From Caulobacteraceae bacterium (GTDB taxonomy: Bacteria > Pseudomonadota > Alphaproteobacteria > Caulobacterales > Caulobacteraceae), in contig JAIXZX010000014.1 of assembly GCA_027489335.1 (NCBI GenBank), positions 1 through 64,000 of the forward strand: a stretch of DNA of 64,000 bases, given 5' to 3'. A program made the translations under genes and the position numbers. Each line of letters begins with the position of its first letter. The first letter of the stretch is position 1. The notes beneath the pieces were generated by a model. It had not been told where the DNA came from. It worked only from the letters and a program-made list of their open reading frames with translations, and made no database searches. Of the stretch, positions 45,660 through 54,187 are shown piece by piece.

Positions 45660-47447
45660 ATGCCCTATCAGCCCCCCGTCCGCGACCACCTCTTCCTGCT
45701 GCGCGATGTCCTGCAGATCGAGCGCTATGGGGATCTGCCGGGCTTCTCCGAAGCCTCCATGGATCTGGTCGCCCAGATCATCGAGGAGGGGGCGAAGTTC
45801 ACCGGCGAGGTCCTGGCCCCGCTCAACGCCATCGGCGACAAGCAGGGCTGCACCTGGCATCCCGACAACACCGTCACCACGCCCGACGGCTTCAAGGCCG
45901 CCTATAAGGGTCTGGTGGAGGGCGGCTGGCCGGCCATCGGCGCCGACAAGGCCTATGGCGGCCAGGGCCTGGCTCATGTGGTGAACCTGTCGTTTTCGGA
46001 GATGTCATCCTCGGCAAACATGGCGTTTTCCATGTATCCGGGCCTGACCCACGGGGCCTATTCGGCCATCCACACCGGTGGCTCCCAGGCCCAGAAGGAC
46101 CTCTATCTGCCCAAGCTCGCCTCTGGCGAATGGTGCGGCACCATGAACCTCACCGAGCCCCACTGTGGCACCGATCTTGGCCTGCTGCGCACCAAGGCTG
46201 TTCCGCAGGCCGACGGCTCCTATCGCATCACCGGCCAGAAGATCTGGATCTCCGGCGGCGAGCACGACATGGCCGACAACATCGTCCACCTGGTGCTGGC
46301 CAGGATCGAGGGCGCGCCGGCCGGCACCCGCGGCATCAGCCTGTTCATCGTGCCCAAGTTCATCCCGGACGCCGAAGGCAAGCCCGGCGCGCGCAACACC
46401 GTCTTCTGCGCCGGCCTGGAAGAGAAGATGGGCATCCACGGCAACGCCACCTGCGTCATCCAGCACGAGGAGTCTGTCGGCTGGCTGGTGGGCGAGGAGA
46501 ACCAGGGCCTGCGCCTGATGTTCGTGATGATGAACGAGGCCCGCATCGGTGTCGGCCTGCAAGGGGTCGCCCAGGCCGAGGCCGCCTATCAGGCCGCCGC
46601 CGCCTTCGCCAAGGATCGCCTGCAGGGCCGCTCGCTGACGGGTCCGAAGAACCCCGACGGTCCGGCCGACCCGATCATCGTCCATCCCGACGTGCGCCGC
46701 ATGCTGATGGACTCCAAGGCTGTCATCGAGGCCGGCCGCGCCTTCCTCTTCTGGACCGCCCTTCACGGGGACCTGGCCCATGGCAGCTCCGACGAGGCCG
46801 TCCGTCAGAAGGGATCGGACTACATGGCTCTGATGACCCCGGTGGTGAAGGGCTTCCTCACCGACCGCGGCTTCAAGGTCTGTTCCGACGCCATGCAGGT
46901 GCACGGCGGCTCCGGCTTCACCGAGCACTTCCCCGCCAGCCAGTACATGCGCGATTGCCGCATCGCGCTGATCTATGAGGGCACCAATGGCGTCCAGGCC
47001 CTGGACCTGGTGGGCCGCAAGCTCGCCGCCGAGGGCGGCCGTGGCGTCATGGGCTTCTTCGCCGAGATCGACGCCTATGTGGGCGCCCATGAGAACGACC
47101 CGGCCCTGGCCCCGATCATCGAGGGCCTGTCCCACGCCAAGGAAGAGCTGCAGGACGCCACCATGTGGCTGATGGCCAATGGCCTGGCCAATCCCGACCA
47201 TGCCGGCGCGGCGTCCACCGACTACATGCACCTGTTCGGGCTTACGGCGCTCGCCTACATGTGGGCGATGATGGCCCGGGCTGCTCAGGACAAGATCGCG
47301 GCGGGCGACACCGATCCCTACTATGCCACCCGCCTGACTCTCGCCCGCTACTATGTGGAGCGCATCCTGCCCGAGACCGGCGCCCACCTGGCCAAGCTGA
47401 AGACCGGCGCCGACACCCTGATGAGCCTGCCGGCCGAGGCCTTCTGA
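45660..47447 (+). CDS. Acyl-CoA dehydrogenase, DmdC-like long form
   Basis: 595 aa, the long type with an extra C-terminal domain. FAD/substrate motifs: WCGTMNLTEPHCGTDLGLLR, ITGQKIWISGGEHDMADNIV, and the C-terminal MQVHGGSGFTEHFPASQYMR with LIYEGTNGVQALDLVGRK. The closest functional names are 3-methylmercaptopropionyl-CoA dehydrogenase (DmdC) and its fatty-acyl relatives; specificity is not certain. The osmC gene overlaps its stop (TGATG). Confidence 0.93.
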   Translation: MPYQPPVRDHLFLLRDVLQIERYGDLPGFSEASMDLVAQIIEEGAKFTGEVLAPLNAIGDKQGCTWHPDNTVTTPDGFKAAYKGLVEGGWPAIGADKAYGGQGLAHVVNLSFSEMSSSANMAFSMYPGLTHGAYSAIHTGGSQAQKDLYLPKLASGEWCGTMNLTEPHCGTDLGLLRTKAVPQADGSYRITGQKIWISGGEHDMADNIVHLVLARIEGAPAGTRGISLFIVPKFIPDAEGKPGARNTVFCAGLEEKMGIHGNATCVIQHEESVGWLVGEENQGLRLMFVMMNEARIGVGLQGVAQAEAAYQAAAAFAKDRLQGRSLTGPKNPDGPADPIIVHPDVRRMLMDSKAVIEAGRAFLFWTALHGDLAHGSSDEAVRQKGSDYMALMTPVVKGFLTDRGFKVCSDAMQVHGGSGFTEHFPASQYMRDCRIALIYEGTNGVQALDLVGRKLAAEGGRGVMGFFAEIDAYVGAHENDPALAPIIEGLSHAKEELQDATMWLMANGLANPDHAGAASTDYMHLFGLTALAYMWAMMARAAQDKIAAGDTDPYYATRLTLARYYVERILPETGAHLAKLKTGADTLMSLPAEAF

Positions 47448-47902
47448 TGGCGACCTACCGGGCCAGCGTCACCTGGCGGCTGTCGGCGGGGGAGGACTTT
47501 CCCGCCGGCCGCTACAGTCGCGGGCACGAGCTGACCTTCGACAGGGGCACGACGGTGCCCGGGACCGCCTCACCCCATGTTGTCGGCAACAAGTGGTCGG
47601 TGGAGGGCGCGGTCGATCCCGAACAGATGCTGGTAGCGTCCCTGTCGTCCTGCCACATGCTGACCTTCCTGCACCGGGCGCGGCTGGCGGGCTTCTCGGT
47701 GGCGTCCTATGCCGACGCCGCTGAGGGCGTCATGAGCGAAATCGCCCCAGGCCGACAGGCGGTGACCAGGGTCACCCTGCATCCCACCATCGAATGGGCC
47801 GGCGACGCGCCGGACGCCGAGACCCTCGCGCGCCTGCACCACGAGGCGCACGAAGAGTGCTTCATCGCCAATTCGGTGAAGACCGAGGTGGTGGTCGCCT
47901 GA
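47447..47902 (+). CDS. OsmC family peroxiredoxin
   Basis: 151 aa. Organic-hydroperoxide-type fold with the two reactive cysteines C69 (ASLSSCHMLTF) and C138 (HEECFIANSV). PEQMLVASLSSCHM is the family signature. It reduces organic/lipid peroxides; following an acyl-CoA dehydrogenase, which can leak peroxide, this makes sense. ATG overlaps the upstream stop. Confidence 0.93.
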   Translation: MATYRASVTWRLSAGEDFPAGRYSRGHELTFDRGTTVPGTASPHVVGNKWSVEGAVDPEQMLVASLSSCHMLTFLHRARLAGFSVASYADAAEGVMSEIAPGRQAVTRVTLHPTIEWAGDAPDAETLARLHHEAHEECFIANSVKTEVVVA

Positions 47903-47923
47903 GGGGCGCGACCCTATCAAACT

Positions 47924-48011
47924 CCGTCACCCTCGGGCTTGACCCGAGGGTCCATGCACGCAGCCGTTCGCCGGTGTTCATGAATGGTCGGGTCAAGCCC
48001 GACCATGACGG
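47924..48011. repeat. Palindromic intergenic repeat, family A copy 2
   Basis: CCGTCACCCTCGGGCTTGAC... with perfect hairpins CCCTCGGGCTTGACCCGAGGG and, at 47984-48006, a perfect palindrome around GGTCGGGTCAAGCCCGACC. Outer CCGTCA/TGACGG. Its last 19 bases encode part of the Vsr C-terminus. Confidence 0.88.
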
Positions 48012-48439
48012 CGGGGTGGGGCGAGAGGCGCAGAGGCGAGCAGCGACGACAACCGGGCCGTCAGCGCCGCTTCGTTCTTCATCTCGCACTCCCAGACCAC
48101 CTCGACCCGCCAGCCGGCCTCGGCCAGGGCCGCGCTGACCGCGGCGTCGCGGGCCCGATTGCGGGCGACCTTGCCCAGCCAGTAGTCGCGGTTGGCTTTC
48201 GGGACCCGAGCCCCTCTGGCGCAGTCGTGGCCGTGCCAGAAGCAGCCATGGGCGAAGAGCACGAGCCGGCGCCCCGGCAGGACGAGGTCGGGCGAGCCCG
48301 GCAGGTCTTTGCGGTTCAGGCGATAGCGGGCGCCGAGCCTCGTCAACAGGCGGCGCAAGGTGCGCTCCGGCGTGGTGCCGGAGCCCTTGACCTGCCGCAT
48401 GACGGCCGAGCGCTTGGCCGCGTCATAGACGTCGGTCAC
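47993..48439 (-). CDS. vsr: Very short patch repair endonuclease
   Basis: 148 aa. Nicks 5' of T in T:G mismatches formed by deamination of 5-methylcytosine. Active-site residues align by number with E. coli Vsr: D51 (GSPDLVLPG), H64 and H69 (LFAHGCFWHGHDC). N-terminal MRQVKGSGTTPERTLRRLL and YWLGKVARNRARD are family hallmarks. The last residues (PPRRHGRA) are encoded by a family A repeat. It lies 2.1 kb downstream of the C5-methyltransferase on the same strand, with cysK and an AlbA_2 gene between. Confidence 0.94.
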   Translation of the reverse strand: MTDVYDAAKRSAVMRQVKGSGTTPERTLRRLLTRLGARYRLNRKDLPGSPDLVLPGRRLVLFAHGCFWHGHDCARGARVPKANRDYWLGKVARNRARDAAVSAALAEAGWRVEVVWECEMKNEAALTARLSSLLASAPLAPPRRHGRA

Positions 48440-48459
48440 GCCCGGCCGCTCCGCAGGTC

Positions 48460-49449
48460 CTAGAGCCCCTCGAACAGAGCGGTGGAGAGATAGCGCTCGG
48501 CGAAGCTCGGGATGATGACGACGATCGTCTTGCCGGCCATGTCGTCCCGGCTGGCCACATGGAAGGCCGCCGTCAGGGCTGCGCCCGACGAGATACCCAC
48601 CGGAATGCCCTCTTCACGGGCCACGCGGCGAGCCATGGCGAAGCTGTCGTCATTGGAGACCTGCACCACCTCGTCGATGACGCTACGGTCAAGGATGGAG
48701 GGCACGAAGCCCGCGCCGATGCCCTGGATCTTGTGCGGGCCAGGCTGGCCGCCGGACAGGACCGGCGAGGCTTCGGGCTCGACGGCGATCATCTTCAGGG
48801 TGGGCTTGCGCGCCTTCAGCACCTGGCCGACGCCGGAAATCGTGCCGCCGGTGCCGACGCCGGAAATCACCGCGTCCACCTTGCCGTCGGTGTCGTTCCA
48901 GATCTCCTCGGCCGTCGAGACCCGGTGGACTAGGGGGTTGGCGCCATTGTCGAACTGCTGGGGCATGACGGCGCCGGGCGTCGCCTCGACGATCTCCCGA
49001 GCCCGGGCCACTGCGCCGGCCATGCCGCGCTCGGCCGGAGTCAGCTCCAGCTTGGCGCCCATCAGGGCCAGCATCTTGCGCCGTTCGATGGACATGCTTT
49101 CGGGCATGACCAGGGTGAGCGGATAGCCCTTGGCCGCGGCCACGAAGGCCAGCGCGATGCCGGTATTGCCGCTGGTGGGTTCGACGATGGTGGAGCCCGC
49201 CTTCAGGATCCCCTGGGCCTCCAGGGACTCGATCATCGCCACGCCGATGCGGTCCTTGACCGAGGCGATGGGATTGAAGAACTCGAGCTTGGCCAGCACC
49301 TCGCCCTTGGGCTTCAGCGCCGCGGTCAGCCGCGGCAGGCGCACCAGGGGGGTGTCGCCCATGGTGTCGATGATGGAGTTGTAAACCCGGCCGCGGCCTG
49401 CCCGGCGGAGGCCTTCGGCGTCGTAGGTCTTGTCGGAATTGGCGTCCAT
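48460..49449 (-). CDS. cysK: Cysteine synthase (O-acetylserine sulfhydrylase)
   Basis: 329 aa. PLP Lys65 in [33 protein letters not shown] binds substrate, [17 protein letters not shown] binds the phosphate. Final step of sulfur assimilation. GC content is host-like, unlike the adjacent AlbA_2 gene. It sits inside the methyltransferase-to-vsr interval, 20 bases upstream of vsr, so it may be the older resident next to which a defence module was built. Confidence 0.95.
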   Translation of the reverse strand: MDANSDKTYDAEGLRRAGRGRVYNSIIDTMGDTPLVRLPRLTAALKPKGEVLAKLEFFNPIASVKDRIGVAMIESLEAQGILKAGSTIVEPTSGNTGIALAFVAAAKGYPLTLVMPESMSIERRKMLALMGAKLELTPAERGMAGAVARAREIVEATPGAVMPQQFDNGANPLVHRVSTAEEIWNDTDGKVDAVISGVGTGGTISGVGQVLKARKPTLKMIAVEPEASPVLSGGQPGPHKIQGIGAGFVPSILDRSVIDEVVQVSNDDSFAMARRVAREEGIPVGISSGAALTAAFHVASRDDMAGKTIVVIIPSFAERYLSTALFEGL

Positions 49450-49499
49450 GGACCTGCCTTCAAAATTCGCGTGTCGTGCCCTTTGAACGCGAACTTAGG

Positions 49500-50900
49500 G
49501 GTTCAGGTCGCAATTGTAAGCCAAGACCTACCTCTTGAGCCCTCGGAGGGCCGCCATCATCATAATGAGGTCGCCAGGCTCGATCCTCTGGCTCTTCCCC
49601 TCATAGCGATAGAAGATGGCTGACTTGGTGATGCTTGCGACCGAGTCTTGCATCGCAATCACAGGCTTCGACTCCGATTCGTGCACAAAAATGGCAGCAA
49701 TAAATCGGCCCCTGAATTGGACTACATTCCGCTCCCAAATGATCGCTGGCGAGAAGTGGTGTGAGAGAAAATCTTCAATTTCATCCCAGCACTTACCGAA
49801 GTTCCCATCTTCGGGAACCCCCGATACTTGGCCGCGATTATCGATTCCAAAAACGATATACCCACCGACCGTGTTTGCCATCGCGGCCATCGTCTTAGCG
49901 ATTTTCGCTCGCGCCTCCTTATCTATAGGAAGCTGTGACTTGTACTCTAGATAGCGCTGCTCAGCGCCCGAAAATAGACCGCCATCGCCCAAGTTTAGCC
50001 GGAGCAATGATGCGACAGCGGTCTGCGAAACTGGACCGCCTATTTCACCGGTTATGGGCTCTGCCTTCAACATCGACTGTTCCATGAACTCATCTGCTTC
50101 CTGATTAGAAGCAGCTTCGATGTCTCGGCCGATCACGCCACTATAAATCTCTCCTACGACTGCGGGGCTGACAACTCTTCCCGGTCGGGTTATGAACGAC
50201 ATAATGTAGTCTCGGGCCATGTTACGAGCCCTGAGATTTTTTACTACGGCAACCTCGAAATCAGTAAGACCTCGGCCCGCACCGTTTCGGCTCATCCGCG
50301 TCTCTCACGTCTTCTGTCGATAACGGCAGGAGTAGAACGTCGCTAAGCCATCTTACGACATTCACCACGACTCCATCACCGCAGATTTTCAGCGCTGCGT
50401 TTGTGGAGATTGGAAGTTGATAGGTTGTTGGCAAGCCCATCAGCAAACCCGCCTCTTCCCGAGCAAGTGAACGCAGGCGCACGCTTTCGCCCTCTATAAC
50501 TATTATGAACTGTTTCGACGAGCCGCCGCCTGGGGTTCTTAGGCAGCCTGCAAATCCGTCAAATCTGAGCTCGGCACGCTGAACCTTCTTTCCAGATTCC
50601 AGCCGCATACGTCGGAATACAGTCCCTATTGTCCTTATGCGCCTTTCTTTAGCTTGATCCAGAAGCCTTCTATGCTTTTCACCTATAAGGGCCAGCAGCG
50701 CTGCGCTTCGCTCAGGTCCAAACCACTCTGCTTTCTCATCGTCCAGGCAGATAGATTCGAGCGTCTGGTTGTACGTCGGCGGGAAGGGAAGCCCCCACCA
50801 GATCCAGTTTTGCTGGAGTTTTTGAGGTAAGGCGCCGGCAGCGATCACAACGCGCCGACTATGGAATGGCAGACGTGGGGTGAGGCTAACTAGCTCCGCT
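49500..50900. other. Low-GC segment, probable horizontally acquired DNA
   Basis: Hand counts of 60-base lines give 48 % GC at 49801, 53 % at 50341, 48 % at 50581 and 53 % at 50701, rising to 60-62 % at 50761-50880 and 70 % at 50881. Flanks are about 70 %. It covers the whole AlbA_2 gene and the C-terminal half of the methyltransferase. No integrase, tRNA or direct repeat marks its ends. Confidence 0.8.
49528..50295 (-). CDS. AlbA_2 (Schlafen-like) domain protein with N-terminal HTH
   Basis: 255 aa. Residues 10-65 (LTDFEVAVVKNLRARNMARD, then ITRPGRVVSPAVVGEIYSGV) look like a helix-turn-helix found before AlbA_2 domains in Alphaproteobacteria. The AlbA_2 domain (about 110-245) has E117/K119 in YLEYKSQLP, MANTVGGYIVFGIDNRGQVS and the C-terminal YEGKSQRIEPGDL. 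AlbA_2/Schlafen folds can bind or cut nucleic acids; some act in phage defence. It starts 35 bases inside the methyltransferase gene, so expression is coupled. GC is about 50 % throughout, unlike its surroundings. Confidence 0.82.
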   Translation of the reverse strand: MSRNGAGRGLTDFEVAVVKNLRARNMARDYIMSFITRPGRVVSPAVVGEIYSGVIGRDIEAASNQEADEFMEQSMLKAEPITGEIGGPVSQTAVASLLRLNLGDGGLFSGAEQRYLEYKSQLPIDKEARAKIAKTMAAMANTVGGYIVFGIDNRGQVSGVPEDGNFGKCWDEIEDFLSHHFSPAIIWERNVVQFRGRFIAAIFVHESESKPVIAMQDSVASITKSAIFYRYEGKSQRIEPGDLIMMMAALRGLKR

Positions 50901-51436
50901 GGCGGCGCAGACCTGGTGGCCACCACGAAGACCCGCGGCCGCGACTGGGGCACGAAGCGGTTAGCGTCGATCTCCAGGGCGCCGAAGTGATAGCCCTCGT
51001 CAGCCAGGGCCTGGCACAGGGCCTGGAAGTCCGCCCCGCCATGCGAGGTCAGCAGGCCGACCACATTCTCGATGACGATGGTCTTGGGCGCCCGGCCCTC
51101 GGCGTTCAGCCCCTGGACCAGCTTCCAGAAGCCGAAAAAGGCCGAGGAGCGTCCGCCGGCCAGCCCCGCCCGAGCGCCGGCCAGGCTGAAGTCCTGGCAG
51201 GGCGAGGAGGCCCAGGCAAGATCGGCCTGTCCCGGAAGGTCGGACGCCTCCAGCTTCCAGACATCGCCCTCCCGGAAATGGGCCTCGGCGTCGGGGAAGT
51301 TGGCCCGGTAGGCGCGGGCCTTCACGGGATCGAAGTCGTTGGCGAAGGCGCAGTCCCAGGCCTCGCCCAGGCCAAGCCTGGCCATGCCGCCGCCAGCGAA
51401 GAATTCATAGAAGGTGGGGCGACGGTTTCGACTCAT
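50261..51436 (-). CDS. DNA (cytosine-5) methyltransferase
   Basis: 391 aa. All key C5-MTase motifs: I FFAGGGMARLGLG (12-24), IV with nucleophile C80 (SSPCQDFSLAG), VI ENVVGLL (123-129), VIII QSRPRVFVVA (164-173), IX LAREEAGLLMGLP (324-336), X GDGVVVNVVRWLSDVL (353-368). The target-recognition region is about 185-315. DNA for residues 1 to about 180 is near 70 % GC; from there on it falls to about 50 %. That break sits just after motif VIII, suggesting recombination that replaced the specificity half. Recognition sequence unknown. Confidence 0.93.
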   Translation of the reverse strand: MSRNRRPTFYEFFAGGGMARLGLGEAWDCAFANDFDPVKARAYRANFPDAEAHFREGDVWKLEASDLPGQADLAWASSPCQDFSLAGARAGLAGGRSSAFFGFWKLVQGLNAEGRAPKTIVIENVVGLLTSHGGADFQALCQALADEGYHFGALEIDANRFVPQSRPRVFVVATRSAPPAELVSLTPRLPFHSRRVVIAAGALPQKLQQNWIWWGLPFPPTYNQTLESICLDDEKAEWFGPERSAALLALIGEKHRRLLDQAKERRIRTIGTVFRRMRLESGKKVQRAELRFDGFAGCLRTPGGGSSKQFIIVIEGESVRLRSLAREEAGLLMGLPTTYQLPISTNAALKICGDGVVVNVVRWLSDVLLLPLSTEDVRDADEPKRCGPRSY

Positions 51437-51483
51437 GGGCGGGGAGTCTAACCTGTCCCGGCCTCCGGGAAAGGACCCCAGTC

Positions 51484-52005
51484 ATGCGCCAACCCTTCGC
51501 CGTCCGTTCGATGCCTGGCCGCCTCAGCGGCGTGGCCCTTGTGCTTGTCCTGGGTCTGGCCGCCTGCCAGCCCCAGGCCCCCGATGGCGGCGAGGCGGAG
51601 GCGCCGGCCGACGCGCCGCCGGCCGAAGCGCTCCCGACGCCAGCGCCGGCGCCCGCCCCGCCGGTGGCCGCGGGTCCTTATGACGGGGAGCTGCGCGCCG
51701 TGGGGACCGAGCCGTTCTGGGGCCTGCGGATCAGCGATACGGAGATCACCCTGGAGCGTCCGGATTTCCCGACGAGCCAGGGCCCCAACCCCGGCTTCGT
51801 CTTGGAAGAGGGCCGCGCCGTCTGGCGCACCCGCACCGCCGACGGCGGCGATCTGATGGTGACCATCTGGGAGGCCGCCTGTTCGGACGGCATGTCCGAC
51901 CTGACCTATGCCTATCAGGCCCGGGTGCAGAGCGGGGATGAGACCCTGTCGGGCTGCGCGGGGAAGGAAGGCGCCATGCCCCGGGAGGGCGCGGCCGCGC
52001 CTTGA
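51484..52005 (+). CDS. COG3650-type lipoprotein
   Basis: 173 aa. Signal with lipobox LGLAACQ (Cys about 28), then a Pro/Ala-rich linker. The domain at about 65-160 reads ELRAVGTEPFWGLRI, then ACSDGMSDLTYAYQARV and LSGCAGK. This pattern matches the uncharacterised membrane-lipoprotein family COG3650, often near heat-shock or META-domain proteins. Two conserved cysteines could form a disulfide. Divergent from the methyltransferase; host-like GC. Confidence 0.8.
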   Translation: MRQPFAVRSMPGRLSGVALVLVLGLAACQPQAPDGGEAEAPADAPPAEALPTPAPAPAPPVAAGPYDGELRAVGTEPFWGLRISDTEITLERPDFPTSQGPNPGFVLEEGRAVWRTRTADGGDLMVTIWEAACSDGMSDLTYAYQARVQSGDETLSGCAGKEGAMPREGAAAP

Positions 52006-52015
52006 CCGCCCGACC

Positions 52016-52147
52016 CTAATCGAGATCCAGCGTCGCGATCTGAGGCGCCTTGTCGGCGGCCTCTGGCGAGGCCCCTGGCGTCGGCAGCAGGAAGCCCACG
52101 GTCACGGCGGCCAGGGCCAGAATGATAAAGACGACTCTCAGGGCCAC
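52016..52147 (-). CDS. Small single-pass membrane protein, 43 aa
   Basis: A GTG start at 52147 has GAGGAG 9 bases upstream. Product VALRVVFIILALAAVTVGFL then LPTPGASPEAADKAPQIATL-DLD: one N-terminal transmembrane helix and a short soluble tail. No family recognised. Convergent with the COG3650 lipoprotein gene, 10 bases apart. The good ribosome site and membrane helix favour a real gene. The 224 bases upstream to 52372 show nothing else I can support. Confidence 0.55.
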   Translation of the reverse strand: MALRVVFIILALAAVTVGFLLPTPGASPEAADKAPQIATLDLD

Positions 52148-52371
52148 AGCTCTGCACTCCTCAGGACGGACCGACCCGCCGCTTGCTATCCGCAGGAACG
52201 ACTGTGGCCGAACGCGGTTCCGCTGCGGCCGCAGTGTGGCGGGCCCGACGCCGCCGATCCGCTGCGAAATCGGCCGGCGGCGCTCAGCACGCTTGACGTC
52301 GGCGGCTCCGCGGGGAGCTAATCGGCGCAAGGACGGGCGATTAGACCTGTCCACGCCAGGGAGGCGGCGAA

Positions 52372-54111
52372 TTGGAACGGGCATATGACCTCGTCGTGCG
52401 CGGCGGGACGCTGGCCGATGGCACCGGCGCGCCGGTCTATGAGGCCGATATCGCGATCAAGGACGGGCGCATCGCCGCCCTGGGCGAGATTCGCGGCCGG
52501 GGCGCCGAGGAGATCGACGCCCGCGGCCGGCTGGTCACCCCCGGCTTTGTCGACATCCACACCCATTATGACGGTCAGGCCACCTGGGACACCCATATGC
52601 AGCCCTCGTCCTGGCACGGGGTCACCACCGTGGTCATGGGCAACTGCGGGGTCGGCTTCGCCCCTTGCCGGCCCGAAGATCATGACCGGCTGATCCGGCT
52701 GATGGAGGGGGTGGAGGACATCCCCTTCCCCGTCCTCACACAGGGCCTGGCCTGGAACTGGGAGAGCTTCCCCGACTATCTCGACGCCCTGTCACAGCGG
52801 CGGTTCGACGTGGACATCGGCGCGCAGCTGCCCCACGCGGCCCTGCGGGTCTATGTGATGGGCGAGCGCGGCGCGGCCCGGGAGCCGGCCACCACCGCCG
52901 ACATCGCCGCCATGGCCGAGCTGGCGCAGCAGGCCATGGCCGCAGGCGCCCTGGGCTTCTCCACCTCCCGCACCCTGAACCACCGCACCAGCGACGGCCA
53001 GCCGACGCCCACCCTGACGGCGGGCGAGGACGAACTCACCGGCATCGCCATGGGCCTGGCCCGGGCCGGCAAGGGCGTCCTCCAGGTGGTCTCCGACTTC
53101 GCCGATCCGGAGGCCGAGTTCGCCATGCTGCGGCGGATCGTCGAGGCCTCAGGGCGGCCGCTGTCCTTCTCGCTCACCCAAGCGCCCAAGGCGCCCCAGG
53201 CCTGGCGCCTGCTGCTGGACGCCCTGTCGGACGCCACAGGCGCCGGACTGCCGATGAAGGCGCAGGTCTGCGGCCGGCCGGTGGGCATCCTGTTTGGCCT
53301 GGAGCTGACCCTCAACCCGTTCAGCCAGCACCCCGTTTATCAGGCCCTGGCCCATCTGCCCCTGGCCGAGCGGGTCTCCCGGCTGGCCGACCCGCAGGTT
53401 CGCGCCGCCCTGGTGGGGGATGGGACAGCGTCCGCTCCTGGCTTCGCGGGCGCCGCCGCCCGCAGCTGGGACAATATGTACCTGATGGCCGAGGTCCCGG
53501 ACTACGAACCGCGGCCCAACCAGACCCTGGCGGCCCTGGCCCAGAAGGCTGGAACCAGCCCCGAGGCCCTGGCCCTCGACCACCTGTTGTCCAATGGCGG
53601 GCGGGGCATGCTCTACCTGCCCTTCCTCAACTATGCGGAAGGCTCGCTGGCCCCCAGCTATGAGATGCTGGGTCATCCCGACGCGGTGCCGGGCCTGTCG
53701 GACGGCGGCGCCCATGTGGGCATGATCTGCGACGGCTCCTTCCCCACCTCCAACCTCACCCACTGGACCAGGGACCGGAGCCGGGGACCCAGGTTCGACC
53801 TGGAGGCCATGGTGCGGATGCAGACCCGCGACACCGCCCGGGCCGTCGGCCTCTATGACCGGGGCATGATCGCGCCTGGATACCGGGCCGATCTCAACAT
53901 CATCGACTATGACAATCTCGCCCTGGAGGCGCCCAGCGTCGCCTACGACCTGCCGGCCGGCGGCCGCCGGCTGGTCCAGCGGGCGAGGGGCTATGTGGCC
54001 ACCATCGTCGCCGGCCAGATCACCCAGCGGGATGGAGAGCCCACCGGCGCCCTGCCCGGCCGCCTGCTCCGCGGCGCCCAGGCGCAGCCGGTAGCCATGG
54101 CGGCGGAATAG
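52372..54111 (+). CDS. N-acyl-D-amino-acid deacylase family amidohydrolase
   Basis: 579 aa from a TTG at 52372 with GGGAGG upstream. Metal-binding VDIHTHYDGQATWDTHMQP, the D-aminoacylase Cys motif VVMGNCGVGFAPCRPED, and the late catalytic Asp region LSDGGAHVGMICDGSFPTS are present. C-terminal APGYRADLNIIDYDNLAL is the usual beta-sandwich return. Family members hydrolyse N-acyl-D-amino acids or related amides; the substrate here is unknown. Confidence 0.9.
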   Translation: MERAYDLVVRGGTLADGTGAPVYEADIAIKDGRIAALGEIRGRGAEEIDARGRLVTPGFVDIHTHYDGQATWDTHMQPSSWHGVTTVVMGNCGVGFAPCRPEDHDRLIRLMEGVEDIPFPVLTQGLAWNWESFPDYLDALSQRRFDVDIGAQLPHAALRVYVMGERGAAREPATTADIAAMAELAQQAMAAGALGFSTSRTLNHRTSDGQPTPTLTAGEDELTGIAMGLARAGKGVLQVVSDFADPEAEFAMLRRIVEASGRPLSFSLTQAPKAPQAWRLLLDALSDATGAGLPMKAQVCGRPVGILFGLELTLNPFSQHPVYQALAHLPLAERVSRLADPQVRAALVGDGTASAPGFAGAAARSWDNMYLMAEVPDYEPRPNQTLAALAQKAGTSPEALALDHLLSNGGRGMLYLPFLNYAEGSLAPSYEMLGHPDAVPGLSDGGAHVGMICDGSFPTSNLTHWTRDRSRGPRFDLEAMVRMQTRDTARAVGLYDRGMIAPGYRADLNIIDYDNLALEAPSVAYDLPAGGRRLVQRARGYVATIVAGQITQRDGEPTGALPGRLLRGAQAQPVAMAAE

Positions 54112-54187
54112 CCGGGCTCGGGGATGGGCTGAGGACAAGCTCAGTTTTCCCTTCAACCGGGTCGCCGACGCACGCCATAAGGCGCCC

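Noticed and set aside
49450-50300. Search for att sites or direct repeats flanking the low-GC segment
   Set aside because: No convincing direct repeat, tRNA end or integrase; simple recombination is more likely than a site-specific island.
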